64,000 nt of DNA from Rhabdobacter roseus (GCF_014202275.1 NZ_JACHGF010000007.1:1-64000), one strand, 5' to 3'; positions 43,949 to 54,315 are shown, numbered from the stretch's first letter. The notes: generated by a model from the letters alone, not told the origin. Translations and numbers: made by a program.

Positions 43949-43975
43949 CCCCCGTTCGAATCGTTCGGGGGTGTA
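43949..43975 (+). terminator. hairpin upstream of msrB
   Basis: cacccccg and cgggggtg pair perfectly around an 11-base loop at 43949-43975. It could end the upstream transcript or act as an attenuator before msrB; no clear T-run follows. Confidence 0.55.
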
Positions 43976-44017
43976 TTGGTTGAACCCTACCAAGACAACC
44001 TAAAAACCAAGGTATTC

Positions 44018-44521
44018 ATGAGAAAAATGCGATTAGTCGTCCTGCTGTGTGCGCTGTTCGGATTAGTGACTTCCTCCTGCTCCCAGGCCCAGAAAAAAGT
44101 CGCCAAAACCAACGAAACCTCCGTGCCCCGGCAGGTGCAAAAAACCGAAGCCGAGTGGAAAGCGGAGCTCAGCCAGCAGCAGTACTACGTGCTCCGCGAG
44201 AAAGGCACCGAGCGCCCCTACTCCAGCCCTTTCAACAAAAACAAGGACAAAGGTACCTACCTCTGCGCCGCCTGCCGAACGCCGCTGTTCAGCTCAGAAA
44301 CCAAGTTTGAATCCGGCACGGGCTGGCCCAGCTTCTACAAGCCCCTCAGCGAAAAGAACGTAGAAGTAGCCCTCGACAACAGTGCGGGCATGGTGCGCGA
44401 CGAGGTACTTTGCCGCACTTGCGGCGGGCATTTAGGCCACGTATTCGACGATGGCCCCAAGCCAACCGGGCTCCGCTACTGCCTCAACGGCGTGGCGCTC
44501 CGGTTTGAGAAAAAAGAATAA
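44018..44521 (+). CDS. msrB: peptide-methionine (R)-S-oxide reductase
   Basis: The 167-residue lipoprotein (lipobox TSSC) has a single MsrB domain that reduces methionine-R-sulfoxide. The structural zinc is held by two CxxC motifs (CAAC and CRTC), and the catalytic Cys is in [13 protein letters not shown]; the [11 protein letters not shown] and [15 protein letters not shown] blocks are complete. Because it is lipid-anchored it should act in the periplasm or at the outer membrane. ATG 44018 was chosen by the signal peptide. The terminator of the gene is at 44535-44566. Confidence 0.95.
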   Translation: MRKMRLVVLLCALFGLVTSSCSQAQKKVAKTNETSVPRQVQKTEAEWKAELSQQQYYVLREKGTERPYSSPFNKNKDKGTYLCAACRTPLFSSETKFESGTGWPSFYKPLSEKNVEVALDNSAGMVRDEVLCRTCGGHLGHVFDDGPKPTGLRYCLNGVALRFEKKE

Positions 44522-44534
44522 TGTAAAAGGTTAC

Positions 44535-44566
44535 AAAGCCGAACGTACCAGGATTCGTTCGGCTTT
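44535..44566 (+). terminator. msrB terminator
   Basis: aaagccgaacg (44535-44545) and cgttcggcttt (44556-44566) pair perfectly across a 10-base loop. Confidence 0.8.
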
Positions 44567-44569
44567 CGT

Positions 44570-44577
44570 TATATTTG
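44570..44577 (+). promoter_or_regulatory. -7 element before the PBP1A gene
   Basis: TATATTTG matches TAnnTTTG and lies 24 bp before the ATG at 44602. No convincing -33 element is seen 19-21 bp upstream, where the msrB terminator lies. Confidence 0.35.
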
Positions 44578-44601
44578 ACGCCCAAGAACCTAATCCGCTT
44601 G

Positions 44602-47157
44602 ATGGAAGCTATACGAGCTTTTTTTGCCAGAATAAGTGCCGCAATTCAACGTTTTGTAAATCAGATCAAACGCCTGCTGGGTACTTGGCTGTACCGCTTG
44701 GTAGCCCTGGCAGCCGGCCAAGAACGCGCCGATAGCTGGGCTAACTGGCTGACGGCCAAGAGGCAGCAAAGTCGCCATTTCTGGCATAGCCTGGTTGATT
44801 CTTCCTCGGCCTATTACCGGCCGGTCATGACGGCCTGGAAGGTATTTTTCTTCGGAATCCTGTTCGTTGTCTTTTATATTTTCTGCGTCGAGACCAACTT
44901 CCTCTACCTCATGGGTAGTATGCCCAGCGTCGAGGATTTGCAGAATCCGCAGGTGGCGCAGTCGTCCGAAATATATACCTCGGACGGCGTCATGATCGGG
45001 AAATTTTACACCGAGAATCGTACGCCGGTCCCTTATGACCGCATTTCACCCAACCTTGTCAAAGCGCTCATTGCTACGGAAGATATTCGTTTCTACCAGC
45101 ACTCGGGCATCGACTACAAAGCGTTAGCCGCCGTGGCGGCGGGCATCGTGACGGGCGGCACCGACCGCGGAGGCGGAAGTACCGTGACGCAGCAGCTGGC
45201 CAAAAAACTCTTCAAAACCCGGCGCCGCGATAGCCGCGGGCTTTTGGGCAAAGTACCCCTTTTAGGTACCGTCGTTTATAAAACCAAGGAGTGGCTGACG
45301 GCCATCAAGCTCGAGCGCAACTTTACCAAAGAGGAAATCCTGACGATGTACTTCAACACCGTCGATTTCGGGAACAATACCTTTGGCATCAATACGGCGG
45401 CTAAAACGTACTTCAGCAAAGATCCTGACAGCCTCACCATCCAGGAATCGGCGGTGCTGGTAGGCCTGCAAAAAGCCACCACTACCTATAACCCCATCCG
45501 TAACCCCAAGCGCTCCAAAGAACGCCGCGACGTGGTGATCGGGCAGATGGCTAAGTACGGCTACCTCAGCAAACAACAGGCCGACTCGATCAGCGCGCTA
45601 CCCATTGAGCTCAAAACTAATTTTACGGCCCCCTACGACGGTAGCGCCAACTACTTTAAGAACGCCGTGGTGCGCTTTGTGGAAAAGTGGGGCGAAGAAA
45701 ACGGCTACGACCTCTACACCGATGGCCTGAAAATATACACGACCATCGACTCGCGCATGCAGGCCCACGCCGAAGACGCCGTAACCGAAAAAATGCGGGC
45801 GCTGCAACGGGAATTTGAGAACCACTGGGGTAGTAAAAATCCGTGGGTTGATGAGCGCGGCCAGGAGATTACCACTTTCCTCCAGGATGTGGTGAAGCGC
45901 ACCCGTCGCTACCAAACGCTGGCCGCCAAGTACCCCAACGCACCCGACTCCATCAACTTCTACCTCAACCGCAAGGATACCATGACGGTATTCGACTGGA
46001 AAACCAGCGGCAAAATGACGGTCTACTGGAGCCCGATGGACTCGCTCAACTACTACAAGCGGATTCTGCGGGCGGGCATGATGTCCATGGACCCCTACAC
46101 GGGCCACATCAAGTCCTGGGTGGGTGACCTGGACTACGAATTTTTTAAGTACGACCACGTGAAGCAGGGGCGTCGCCAGCCGGGCTCTACGTTTAAGCCC
46201 TTTGTGTACGCCACGGCCATCGACGACTCCCTCCACAACATGTCGCCCTGTGACCAGATCCAGGACCGTCCCTTTGAAAAAAGGTACGAAGAAAACGGCG
46301 AAGAAAAAGTATGGCGACCGCGCAACTCCATGGGTACTTTCTCGTACGTGAACATGTCGCTGCGGTACGCGCTGGCGCAGTCCATCAACTCCGTCACGGC
46401 TGAGCTCACCGACCAGGTGGGGCCAGCCAACGTGGTGAAGTACGCCAAGCGGATCGGGATCAACACGCCCCTGAAGCCGGTGCCGTCCATTGGGCTGGGG
46501 CCTTTTGACGTAACGCTCTACGACATGGTAGCCAGCTACGGTACTTTCGTCAACGGAGGTACTTATACGGAGCCCATCCTGGTCACCAAGATCGAAGACC
46601 GCAACGGCAAGGTACTGGACGAATTCGTGCCCGAAACCCACCAGGCTATTAGCCGGGAGTCGGCCTTCCTGATGGTACAGATGCTCAAGGGCGTGGTAGA
46701 GAGCGGCACCGGCAGCCGGATTCGGTGGTTGTTTCCCGAAGTAGCCAAAAACGGCAACGAACTGGGCGGCAAGACTGGCACTACCTCCAACAACTCCGAC
46801 GGCTGGTTCATGGCCATCAGCCGTGACCTGGTGGTGGGAGCCTGGGTGGGCGGCGACGACCGCAGTATCCACTTCCGGACCACCAACCTGGGTGAAGGTG
46901 CCAAAACGGCCCTGCCGCTGGTAGGTAGTTTTCTGGAGAGAGTTTATAAAGACAAAACCATTGGCCTGGAGCGCGGGCCTTTTCCCAAGCCTACGTTCAC
47001 CGTCAGCAAGTCGTTCAACTGCCCGAATCCCGTCTTCCCGCGCGATACGATTGAAACCTACGACGACAGCCTGGAGGTACCTACCCGGATTCAGTTCGAC
47101 GTGCAGCCCATCGGCCCACAGGCCCCACCCCCAGCCCCCATTGGGCCACAACCATAG
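44602..47157 (+). CDS. penicillin-binding protein 1A, bifunctional
   Basis: The 851-residue protein has a cytoplasmic N-terminus, one transmembrane span (residues 80-98), a glycosyltransferase domain with catalytic Glu160 in EDIRFYQHSGID and GGSTVTQQLAKKLF, and a transpeptidase domain with the SxxK motif in GSTFKPF, SIN (the SxN motif) and KTGTTSNNSDGW. It should polymerise and cross-link peptidoglycan in the periplasm. The C-terminal tail is Pro-rich. ATG 44602 is chosen, although an in-frame TTG at 44575 exists. It follows msrB closely. Confidence 0.94.
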   Translation: MEAIRAFFARISAAIQRFVNQIKRLLGTWLYRLVALAAGQERADSWANWLTAKRQQSRHFWHSLVDSSSAYYRPVMTAWKVFFFGILFVVFYIFCVETNFLYLMGSMPSVEDLQNPQVAQSSEIYTSDGVMIGKFYTENRTPVPYDRISPNLVKALIATEDIRFYQHSGIDYKALAAVAAGIVTGGTDRGGGSTVTQQLAKKLFKTRRRDSRGLLGKVPLLGTVVYKTKEWLTAIKLERNFTKEEILTMYFNTVDFGNNTFGINTAAKTYFSKDPDSLTIQESAVLVGLQKATTTYNPIRNPKRSKERRDVVIGQMAKYGYLSKQQADSISALPIELKTNFTAPYDGSANYFKNAVVRFVEKWGEENGYDLYTDGLKIYTTIDSRMQAHAEDAVTEKMRALQREFENHWGSKNPWVDERGQEITTFLQDVVKRTRRYQTLAAKYPNAPDSINFYLNRKDTMTVFDWKTSGKMTVYWSPMDSLNYYKRILRAGMMSMDPYTGHIKSWVGDLDYEFFKYDHVKQGRRQPGSTFKPFVYATAIDDSLHNMSPCDQIQDRPFEKRYEENGEEKVWRPRNSMGTFSYVNMSLRYALAQSINSVTAELTDQVGPANVVKYAKRIGINTPLKPVPSIGLGPFDVTLYDMVASYGTFVNGGTYTEPILVTKIEDRNGKVLDEFVPETHQAISRESAFLMVQMLKGVVESGTGSRIRWLFPEVAKNGNELGGKTGTTSNNSDGWFMAISRDLVVGAWVGGDDRSIHFRTTNLGEGAKTALPLVGSFLERVYKDKTIGLERGPFPKPTFTVSKSFNCPNPVFPRDTIETYDDSLEVPTRIQFDVQPIGPQAPPPAPIGPQP

Positions 47158-47263
47158 CAAGGGGTACTTTGAGATCACTAGACGTAATTGGCCTTACACA
47201 CGTGTAAGCCATCAAGTTGAGTGTGGCTTTCAATAGTTTCACCATAAGAAAAACTCGATAGCC

Positions 47264-47830
47264 TTGATCGCTTTAATAGCCCTCGTATATCTTGTGTTCT
47301 TTCTGCTCTGCGCAGGAATCACGTATGCGGCCTATGCCATTCCCCAAAAAATAGGCTATGCTAAACAAGGGGAGGTACTTTCAAAACTAGTTGGGCTTGC
47401 CTTTCTTGGCTTGGTAGGAGCCATCGTTTTTGAAGATCAGCTTTTCTCTAAACGGGACGCGCTAAAACTACTCGTGGAACAGAATATTAGCCTGAACGAT
47501 GATTTTGAATTAATCCACAATAAGTCCATGTCTGCGCCTGGCGATTATTATCACACCTTCATGCTGAGGATTACGCCCCATGACAAAGCGCGGATTATCG
47601 ATTTGATTACACACGAGAAAGAATTCAAGAAAATCGGCCTCCTCACCGTAGATTTAAGCGAGCAAACGGATCGGTATACCGGAAAAAAGCAGAAGCAACA
47701 TTACGAAACCGACACTGATTTTGTAACCGAATTATTCGAGCCAAACGGGGAAGGGTATGCCCCAACGTGGAGGATAATCAAGATAAGCAAACGAGAAAAC
47801 ACGCTGGTTTTTCAGGACATTGATCTTTAA
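47264..47830 (+). CDS. hypothetical protein with an N-terminal membrane segment
   Basis: The 188-residue product begins at TTG 47264 with two hydrophobic stretches (residues 3-25 and 40-56), then a polar part with a DFELIHNKSMSAPGDYYHTFMLRITPHDKARI segment and a C-terminal DFVTELFEPNGEGYAPTWRIIKIS strand region. No ATG exists upstream in frame before the stop at 47234-47236, so the start is uncertain. I do not recognise the family. The composition is more AT-rich than its neighbours. It is convergent with the ABC transporter gene. Confidence 0.55.
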   Translation: MIALIALVYLVFFLLCAGITYAAYAIPQKIGYAKQGEVLSKLVGLAFLGLVGAIVFEDQLFSKRDALKLLVEQNISLNDDFELIHNKSMSAPGDYYHTFMLRITPHDKARIIDLITHEKEFKKIGLLTVDLSEQTDRYTGKKQKQHYETDTDFVTELFEPNGEGYAPTWRIIKISKRENTLVFQDIDL

Positions 47831-47904
47831 AAAGGTACCGACCGCCGCGCGTATAACGAAGTACCTACTACGATTCCGGTGTTCTCAAGCCTTTCATCCT
47901 CCCC

Positions 47905-49677
47905 CTACGATATAATCCGAAGTACCTCTTTGTACTGCATCCGGTGGAGGTTGGCGTAGAAGCCGTTCTTTTCCAGGAGCTCTTCGTGGGTACCTGCTTC
48001 CTTAATTTCCCCCCGATCGATCACGATGATCTTGTCGGCCTCCTGGATAGTGGAGAGCCGGTGGGCAATGACGATGGCCGTGCGGCCTTTCATGAGGGTT
48101 TCGGTGGCTTTCTGGATCAGGTACTCCGTTTCGCTGTCTACGGAAGAGGTAGCTTCGTCCAACACCAGAATCTTGGGGTCGTGAACCATCGCCCGCACAA
48201 ACGAGATTAACTGCCGCTGGCCCACCGAGAGCGTCGAGCCGCGCTCCATGACGTTGTAGTGGTAGCCGCCGGGGAGCCGCTCAATGAACTCATGTACCCC
48301 CACCAGCTTCGCCGCCTCCACAATGCGCTCGTGGGTAATATCCGTATTGCCCAGTCGGATGTTGTTCTCGATGGTATCCGAAAACAGAAACACATCCTGC
48401 AACACCACCCCAATGTGACGACGCAGCGCCAGGAGCTCGTAGTCGCGCACTTCTACGTCGTCCACGTAAATATGTCCTTTGTTAATGTCATAAAAACGAC
48501 TCAACAGGTTAATCACGGACGATTTCCCCGCTCCCGTAGCGCCCACCAGCGCCACCGTTTCGCCTTCGTTGACGGTGAGATTCAGGTTTTTGAGTACGTA
48601 CTCTTCGTCGTTGTAGGCAAACCACACGTCCTTGAATTCCACCTTGCCCCGAAAGGTCTCGGGATGGTAAGTACCTTCATCCACCGTGTAGTCGTCGCTG
48701 TCGAGCAGCTTCAGGATGCGATCTGTACTCACGATGCCCATCTGAAGCGTATTGAAGCGGTCGGCGAGCTGGCGGATGGGCCGGAAAAACAGGTTGATAA
48801 ACATCACAAAGGCCGTCACGGTCCCGAAGGTGACGTTTTCGTTCAGGATTTGCTTGGAGCCGTACCACACCACCAGCCCGGTACCTGCCGCCGCAATGAC
48901 GTCCGCCACGGGGAAGTAGATGGAGTAGTACAAAATGGACCGGATGTTGGCGTCGCGGTGTTCGGTGTTGATCTTTTCAAATTTCTCGTACTCTTTATCC
49001 TCACTGCTGAATATTTGTACAATGTGCATGCCCGTGATGTGCTCCTGCACGAAGGAGTTCAGGTTCGACACCGCCGCCCGTACTTCGTTGAAGGCATCCT
49101 TGATTTTTTCCTTGAACACGTAGGTACTGAACAGCATCAGCGGGATCATAGACAAGCTGATGAGTGACAGCCGCCAGTCGGTATAAAACATCACGGCGAT
49201 GATCAGCACCAGCTGCATAATATCGCCCACCATGGCGGCCATGCCTTCACTGAATACGTTGGAGAGCGTCTCGATGTCGGAGATGACGCGCGTCACCAGC
49301 CGCCCGATGGGTGTGTTGTCGAAGAATTTCAGCCGCAGGTTGATGATCTTCTCGTAGAGCTGCACCCGGATGTCGCGGATCACGTATTGGCCCAGCCAAC
49401 CCGACAGGTAGGTGTTGGAAAACTGCACCAGCCCCTGCACGATCAGCACCCCCACCATCACGGCCATCATGAGCGCCAGCTGGCCGTAGTCGCCGCTCGA
49501 TATGGGTACATCAATGGTATACTTGATCAATAAGGGTGAAAGCGGAGCCAGGATTGCCCCCAGTACAATGACTAAAATAAGGAGGTAAAATTGCTTTTTG
49601 TAAGGCCCTACGAAGGTATATAATCTTTTCAGCGTAGGAAGATCAAAGATTTGGCCGCTTTTGGTTTCCTGGTTCAC
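47905..49677 (-). CDS. ABC exporter, fused permease and ATPase (MsbA-like)
   Basis: The 590-residue half-transporter has six spans (about residues 30-310) and an ABC domain with Walker A GATGAGKS (379-386), the signature LSVGQ (483-487), Walker B ILVLDE (503-508) and an H-loop in VIAHRLSTI near residue 540. It should work as a homodimer, or with a partner gene that is not nearby, exporting lipids, peptides or drugs. It is divergent from the AraC regulator gene, 194 bp away. Confidence 0.93.
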   Translation of the reverse strand: MNQETKSGQIFDLPTLKRLYTFVGPYKKQFYLLILVIVLGAILAPLSPLLIKYTIDVPISSGDYGQLALMMAVMVGVLIVQGLVQFSNTYLSGWLGQYVIRDIRVQLYEKIINLRLKFFDNTPIGRLVTRVISDIETLSNVFSEGMAAMVGDIMQLVLIIAVMFYTDWRLSLISLSMIPLMLFSTYVFKEKIKDAFNEVRAAVSNLNSFVQEHITGMHIVQIFSSEDKEYEKFEKINTEHRDANIRSILYYSIYFPVADVIAAAGTGLVVWYGSKQILNENVTFGTVTAFVMFINLFFRPIRQLADRFNTLQMGIVSTDRILKLLDSDDYTVDEGTYHPETFRGKVEFKDVWFAYNDEEYVLKNLNLTVNEGETVALVGATGAGKSSVINLLSRFYDINKGHIYVDDVEVRDYELLALRRHIGVVLQDVFLFSDTIENNIRLGNTDITHERIVEAAKLVGVHEFIERLPGGYHYNVMERGSTLSVGQRQLISFVRAMVHDPKILVLDEATSSVDSETEYLIQKATETLMKGRTAIVIAHRLSTIQEADKIIVIDRGEIKEAGTHEELLEKNGFYANLHRMQYKEVLRIIS

Positions 49678-49871
49678 GGGAGATGCTTTTGGCTATGGGA
49701 AGGCAAATGAAGTACCTTTACTGCGAGGTACTTTTTTGCCTAACAACGAAACGGACGGGAAAGTTACCCGTGGAGGTACTTTTTGGGAAGGTTTACGCCA
49801 GCTTCCCAACGGACCGATCCGGCTGTACGGGTAAAAGCATTCACCGGTGGTCTTTTCTAAAAAATAGTACG

Positions 49872-50795
49872 ATGTCGCAGACGATCCCGACCCATAAGCT
49901 CCCGAGCGAAACCAGTCATTTACCGATCCTGAAGATTTTTCGTTTCAAGAATAGCTTCCCGGTGGCTCCGGAAGCCAAGGCATCCGTGTCGCTGCCCATT
50001 ACGCCTTTGCCCACCGACGCCCCTCACCGGCACAACTACTACGAGATTCTGTTCATTGAAGAAGGCCAGGGCATGCATGAGATCGACTTCCGTTCGCACC
50101 CGGTGCAGGCTCCAGCGCTGCACTTCCTCACGCCGGGGCAGGTCCATTTGCTCAACTTCACTACGCCCTGCCAGGGGTTCATCCTGGCTTTTCCCGAAAC
50201 ATTTTGCTCGTTTTTTAGCCCCAACAGTCCGCTGCCGTCGCACTACCCTTTCTTCAACCCGGCGGCACACCAGCCCGTCATCGCCCTCACCAACGAAGGC
50301 CAGAGGTACTTTCACAACATCATGGACAACATGGTGACCGACTACCTCGACCGCACCGCCGAAAGTACCCTGGCCAGCAGGTACCTGGAGATCATCCTGG
50401 AGAAGTGTCACGTGCTGTCGGCCCAGTCGCCGCGTGAGTCGGCCCAGTCGCCCTTTGCCGTACCCGACCTGGTGGGGCGTTTTCAGGAAATGGTGGAGAA
50501 GAATTTCCGCCAGCTGCACGAAGTACAGCAGTACGCCACCGAGCTGCACGTCTCGCCCGACTACCTTAGCAAAACCGTCAAGAAGCACCTGGGGGTGTCG
50601 GCGGGGGAGTACATCATGGAGAAGCTCCTGCTCGAAGCCAAGCGCCTGCTGGTGTTTACGCCCATGAGCAGCAAGGAGATTTCCTATCACCTGCACCTGG
50701 AAGACCCCTCCTATTTCGGGCGCATCTTCAAGCGCAAAACCGGCCTCACGCCCAACGAGTACCGCGCCTCGGTACGTAAAAGTACCATTCAATAG
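49872..50795 (+). CDS. AraC-family transcriptional regulator
   Basis: The 307-residue protein has an N-terminal cupin-like ligand domain (HRHNYYEILFIEEGQGMHEIDF and FLTPGQVHLLNF) and a C-terminal pair of helix-turn-helix motifs (residues 205-300), including VSPDYLSKTVKKHLGVSAGEYI and FGRIFKRKTGLTPNEYRAS. A 15-bp direct repeat in the gene (50417-50431 and 50438-50452) encodes SAQSPRESAQSP. It lies just upstream of the uronide operon in the same direction, the position expected for its activator. ATG 49872 was chosen over 49683. Confidence 0.9.
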   Translation: MSQTIPTHKLPSETSHLPILKIFRFKNSFPVAPEAKASVSLPITPLPTDAPHRHNYYEILFIEEGQGMHEIDFRSHPVQAPALHFLTPGQVHLLNFTTPCQGFILAFPETFCSFFSPNSPLPSHYPFFNPAAHQPVIALTNEGQRYFHNIMDNMVTDYLDRTAESTLASRYLEIILEKCHVLSAQSPRESAQSPFAVPDLVGRFQEMVEKNFRQLHEVQQYATELHVSPDYLSKTVKKHLGVSAGEYIMEKLLLEAKRLLVFTPMSSKEISYHLHLEDPSYFGRIFKRKTGLTPNEYRASVRKSTIQ

Positions 50796-50807
50796 CACGA
50801 ATGTACC

Positions 50808-50837
50808 TTGCTGACTCTATTTTCCACTTCTATCTTT
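50808..50837 (+). promoter_or_regulatory. promoter of the GH88 operon
   Basis: TTG (50808-50810), a 19-bp spacer and TATCTTTG (50830-50837) fit the Bacteroidota consensus. It lies 58 bp upstream of the GH88 start and after the AraC gene stop, so the operon has its own promoter. Confidence 0.65.
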
Positions 50838-50894
50838 GTATTATACAAATCAAGTACCCCTGATTTTTGCTATTTCTTCATCTTTATCTTTCTT

Positions 50895-52274
50895 ATGAAA
50901 ATACGGCAAGACCTTACCGCGGCCGACTTACAGCCCAAAATTGACCGTTTGTGGCAGCTTTCTGCCGACAAAATCCGCCTCATCAACCGCGAATACGACA
51001 TCTCCAAAGGCTCGCCGGTTTTTACGGTACAGGGCAAATACACCACCCGCGGCTGGACCGAGTGGACCGAAGGCTTCCGCTACGGCGCTGAGGTACTTCA
51101 GTACGACGCCACCAACGAGGAGGAATTTTTGGAAGGGGCCCGGCAAAAGACCATCGCCCAGATGGCCTCGCACGTGGGCCATTTCGGCGTACACGACCAC
51201 GGCTTCAACAACGTAAGTACCTACGGCAACCTGCTACGCCTGATGAACGAAGGGCGGATCGAGGAAAACGCCTGGGAGCGCAATTTTTACGAAATAGCCC
51301 TCAAAATCTCGGGCTCGGTGCAGGCTAAGCGCTGGTCCAACTGCAAGGATGGCGGGTACATTTATTCCTTCAACGGCCCGCATTCGCTCTTCGTGGACAC
51401 GATCCGCTCGGTGCGGGCGCTGATGGTGTCGCACCTGCTGGGCCACAGCCTCATGGGCGAAAACGACCTGAAGACGAGCCTGCTCGAAAGGGGTACTTTG
51501 CACTCCATCGCCACGGCCCGCTACTCGGTGTTTTACGGCGAAGGCCGCGACAGCTACGACCTCTGGGGCCGCACGGCGCACGAGAGCGTCTTTAATACCA
51601 ACGACGGCAATTTCCGTTGCCCCAACTCCCAGCAGGGCTTCTCGGGCTTCACCACCTGGACGCGCGGCCTGGCCTGGGCTATGGTGGGTTTTCCGGAGCA
51701 ACTGGAGTCGCTCAGCCGCTTCACCGACGAAGAACTAAGTACCCTGGGCGGCCGGGAGGCCATCGAGGCCATCTACCTCAAAGCGGCCCGCGCTACCTGC
51801 GATTTTTACATTGAAAATACCGCCTCCGACGGCATTCCTTACTGGGATACGGGAGCACCAACCCTCCATAAACTAAGCGACTACACCGAGCGCCCCTCTG
51901 ACCCCTACAATGCCTACGAACCCGTAGACGGCTCGGCGGCGGCCATCGGCGCGCAAGGACTGCTGCGCCTGGGTAAGTACCTTCAGGACAAAGGCCAAAC
52001 CGAAGAAGGCCAGCGCTACTGGCAAGCGGGCCTCACGGTGCTGGATTCGCTCTTCGAAGAGCCGTACCTCTCGACCGACCCCACGCACCAGGGGCTGATC
52101 CTGCACTCGGTGTACCACCAACCCAACGGCTGGGACTACATCCCCGAAGGCCAAAAGGTACCTTGCGGCGAGTCGAGCATGTGGGGCGACTACCACGCCC
52201 GCGAAGTGGCGCTGTACGTACACCGCCTCAACCAGGGCCTGCCGTACTACTCGTACCTGGGCGCGGTAAAGTAA
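50895..52274 (+). CDS. GH88 unsaturated glucuronyl hydrolase-like enzyme
   Basis: The 459-residue protein is a GH88 (alpha/alpha)6-barrel hydrolase. Asp101 in VHDHGFNN and Asp168 in SLFVDTIRS match the two catalytic Asp of the family, and GFTTWTRGLAWAMVGF and EPVDGSAAAIGAQGLLRL are typical. Such enzymes remove the unsaturated uronic acid that lyases leave at the end of oligosaccharides. There is no signal peptide, so it acts in the cytoplasm. No polysaccharide lyase is nearby. It opens a five-gene same-strand run reaching 56438. ATG 50895 is chosen because upstream codons are a hydrophobic artefact. Confidence 0.88.
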   Translation: MKIRQDLTAADLQPKIDRLWQLSADKIRLINREYDISKGSPVFTVQGKYTTRGWTEWTEGFRYGAEVLQYDATNEEEFLEGARQKTIAQMASHVGHFGVHDHGFNNVSTYGNLLRLMNEGRIEENAWERNFYEIALKISGSVQAKRWSNCKDGGYIYSFNGPHSLFVDTIRSVRALMVSHLLGHSLMGENDLKTSLLERGTLHSIATARYSVFYGEGRDSYDLWGRTAHESVFNTNDGNFRCPNSQQGFSGFTTWTRGLAWAMVGFPEQLESLSRFTDEELSTLGGREAIEAIYLKAARATCDFYIENTASDGIPYWDTGAPTLHKLSDYTERPSDPYNAYEPVDGSAAAIGAQGLLRLGKYLQDKGQTEEGQRYWQAGLTVLDSLFEEPYLSTDPTHQGLILHSVYHQPNGWDYIPEGQKVPCGESSMWGDYHAREVALYVHRLNQGLPYYSYLGAVK

Positions 52275-52307
52275 CCTCATCAACCAGACCTCTTAAATTG
52301 TATCAGG

Positions 52308-53123
52308 ATGAACTTAGATAAGTGCTGCATCCATACCATCACTACCAAGCCGTGGAGCCTGTCCGAAGCGGTAGACCACTATGCGGCGGCGGGGGTGAAG
52401 GGCGTAAGCGTGTGGCAAAATGCCGTCGAAAATAGCACCCACCACCAGGCGGGTGAGCTCATTCGCTCGCACGGACTGGACGTCGTGTCTTACGTACGCG
52501 GGGGCTTTTTCCCCCATACAAGTACCTCCGAGCGCGCCAAGGCCATCGAGCACAATAAAAAACTCGTGGAAGAAACCGCCGCCCTCGGCGCACCCCTCAT
52601 CGTGCTGGTGTGCGGGGCTACCCCGGGTCAGTCGCTGGAAACCTCCCGGCAGCAGATCCGGGACGGGATCGAGGCGGTACTTCCGCTGGCCGAGGAGCTC
52701 AACGTGAAGCTGGCCATCGAGCCGCTACACCCCATGTACGCCGCTGACCGTTCGGCCATCAATACCCTCGGGCAGGCCAACGACATGGCCGAGGCGATTG
52801 GTTCCGCCCACGTGGGCGTAGCCGTAGACGTGTACCACCTCTGGTGGGACGGCGCGCTGGAAACCGAAATAGCCCGCTGCGGAGCCAACGGCAACCTGCT
52901 GGCCTACCACGTGTGCGACTGGAAGGTCAATACGCTGGATATGCTCAACGACCGCGGGCTGATGGGCGAAGGCTGCATCGACCTTAAGCGCATCGGCAGC
53001 TGGGTAGAAAAGGCCGGTTTTGACGGCTACCACGAAGTGGAGATTTTCTCGGACATCTATTGGAAAATGGACCAGAGCGAATTTTTATATAAAGTAACCC
53101 AGGCTTTTAAAGCCCACGTGTAA
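52308..53123 (+). CDS. sugar phosphate isomerase/epimerase (TIM barrel)
   Basis: The 271-residue protein is a xylose-isomerase-like TIM barrel. It has metal-ligand segments of the type [28 protein letters not shown] and [10 protein letters not shown], ending in EVEIFSD. The chemistry could be isomerisation, epimerisation or, as in some Gfo/Idh-linked pathways, 3-keto-glycoside processing. It lies 34 bp after the GH88 gene and 47 bp before the Gfo/Idh/MocA gene, so the three are probably one transcript. Confidence 0.82.
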   Translation: MNLDKCCIHTITTKPWSLSEAVDHYAAAGVKGVSVWQNAVENSTHHQAGELIRSHGLDVVSYVRGGFFPHTSTSERAKAIEHNKKLVEETAALGAPLIVLVCGATPGQSLETSRQQIRDGIEAVLPLAEELNVKLAIEPLHPMYAADRSAINTLGQANDMAEAIGSAHVGVAVDVYHLWWDGALETEIARCGANGNLLAYHVCDWKVNTLDMLNDRGLMGEGCIDLKRIGSWVEKAGFDGYHEVEIFSDIYWKMDQSEFLYKVTQAFKAHV

Positions 53124-53169
53124 GTACCTCTTTGTAAAAAACTCTCATTCATTCATAACTCGTAACTAC

Positions 53170-54315
53170 ATGACCACGCATACCATCGGTATCATCATGA
53201 ACGGCGTAACGGGCCGCATGGGTACCAACCAGCACCTCCTCCGCTCCATCAAGGCCATCCGCGAGCAGGGCGGCGTAAAACTTTCGGCCGACGAGGTCAT
53301 CATGCCCGACCCCATTCTGGTGGGCCGCAACGAAGCCAAACTGAAAGCGCTTTGCGCGCAGTCGGGCGTGGAGAAGTACACCACCGACCTGGATTCGGTG
53401 ATGTCCGACCCCCACTACCAAATCTACTTCGACGCCCAGGTGACGGGCCGCCGCGCGGCGGCCGTGAAGAAGGCCATCGAAGCCGGAAAGCATGTCTACT
53501 GCGAAAAACCCACGGGTACTTCGACCGAAGAAGCCCTGGAGCTGTACGAGCTGGCTACCGCCGCGGGCATCAAAAACGGCGTAGTGCAGGACAAACTCTG
53601 GCTGCCGGGTATGCTGAAACTTAAGCGCCTCATGGAGAATGATTTCTTCGGTGAGATTTTGTCGGTACGCGGGGAGTTTGGCTACTGGGTATTTGAGGGC
53701 CACAGCATTCCGGCGCAGCGCCCTTCCTGGAACTACCGTAAAGAAGACGACGGCGGGATCATCGTGGATATGCTGTGCCACTGGCGCTACGTCCTCGACA
53801 ACCTCTTCGGCAACGTGAAGGCCGTTTCGTGCCTGGGCGCGACGCACATCAAGGAGCGCATCGACGAAAACGGCAACCCCTACACCTGTACCGCCGACGA
53901 CGCCTGCTACGCTACGTTTGAGCTGGAAGGCGGCGTAATTGCCCAATTTAACTCCTCTTGGACGACGCGCGTCCGCCGCGACGACTTGCTGACACTGCAC
54001 GTGGATGGTACCAAGGGCTCGGCCGTGGCCGGTCTGCGCGAGTGCGTGATCCAGCACTACGGCAACACGCCCAAGCCCGTCTGGAACCCGGATATTCCGC
54101 AACCCATTCAATTCTTTGAAGGCTGGGCCGAAGTACCCCAGCAGGAGCTCTACGACAACGCCTTCAAGGTACAGTGGGAGCTCTTCCTGAAGCACGTTGT
54201 CAAAGACACGCCGTTCCCCTGGGACCTGAAAGCCGGTGCGAAGGGCGTACAGTTGGCCGAAAAAGGCCTGGAAAGCTGGGAAAAAAGAGCGTGGGTAACC
54301 ATTGACGAACTATGA
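53170..54315 (+). CDS. Gfo/Idh/MocA-family oxidoreductase
   Basis: The 381-residue protein has an N-terminal NAD(P)-binding Rossmann fold ([13 protein letters not shown] is a modified nucleotide motif) and the family signature CEKPTG near residue 117, where the Lys is catalytic. The substrate half includes [10 protein letters not shown] and a conserved [17 protein letters not shown] with the expected Asp and His. Substrates of this family are sugars or inositols oxidised at one hydroxyl. Its stop overlaps the start of the SDR gene by four bases. Confidence 0.85.
   Translation: MTTHTIGIIMNGVTGRMGTNQHLLRSIKAIREQGGVKLSADEVIMPDPILVGRNEAKLKALCAQSGVEKYTTDLDSVMSDPHYQIYFDAQVTGRRAAAVKKAIEAGKHVYCEKPTGTSTEEALELYELATAAGIKNGVVQDKLWLPGMLKLKRLMENDFFGEILSVRGEFGYWVFEGHSIPAQRPSWNYRKEDDGGIIVDMLCHWRYVLDNLFGNVKAVSCLGATHIKERIDENGNPYTCTADDACYATFELEGGVIAQFNSSWTTRVRRDDLLTLHVDGTKGSAVAGLRECVIQHYGNTPKPVWNPDIPQPIQFFEGWAEVPQQELYDNAFKVQWELFLKHVVKDTPFPWDLKAGAKGVQLAEKGLESWEKRAWVTIDEL

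Noticed and set aside
43949-43975. A GTTCGAATC word like the T-loop of a tRNA
   Set aside because: It lies in the loop of a cacccccg/cgggggtg hairpin, and no acceptor, D or anticodon arm can be drawn around it.
45598-47178. A 526-residue ORF on the minus strand
   Set aside because: It is the mirror of the PBP1A gene, has no domain, and the sense strand has complete catalytic motifs.
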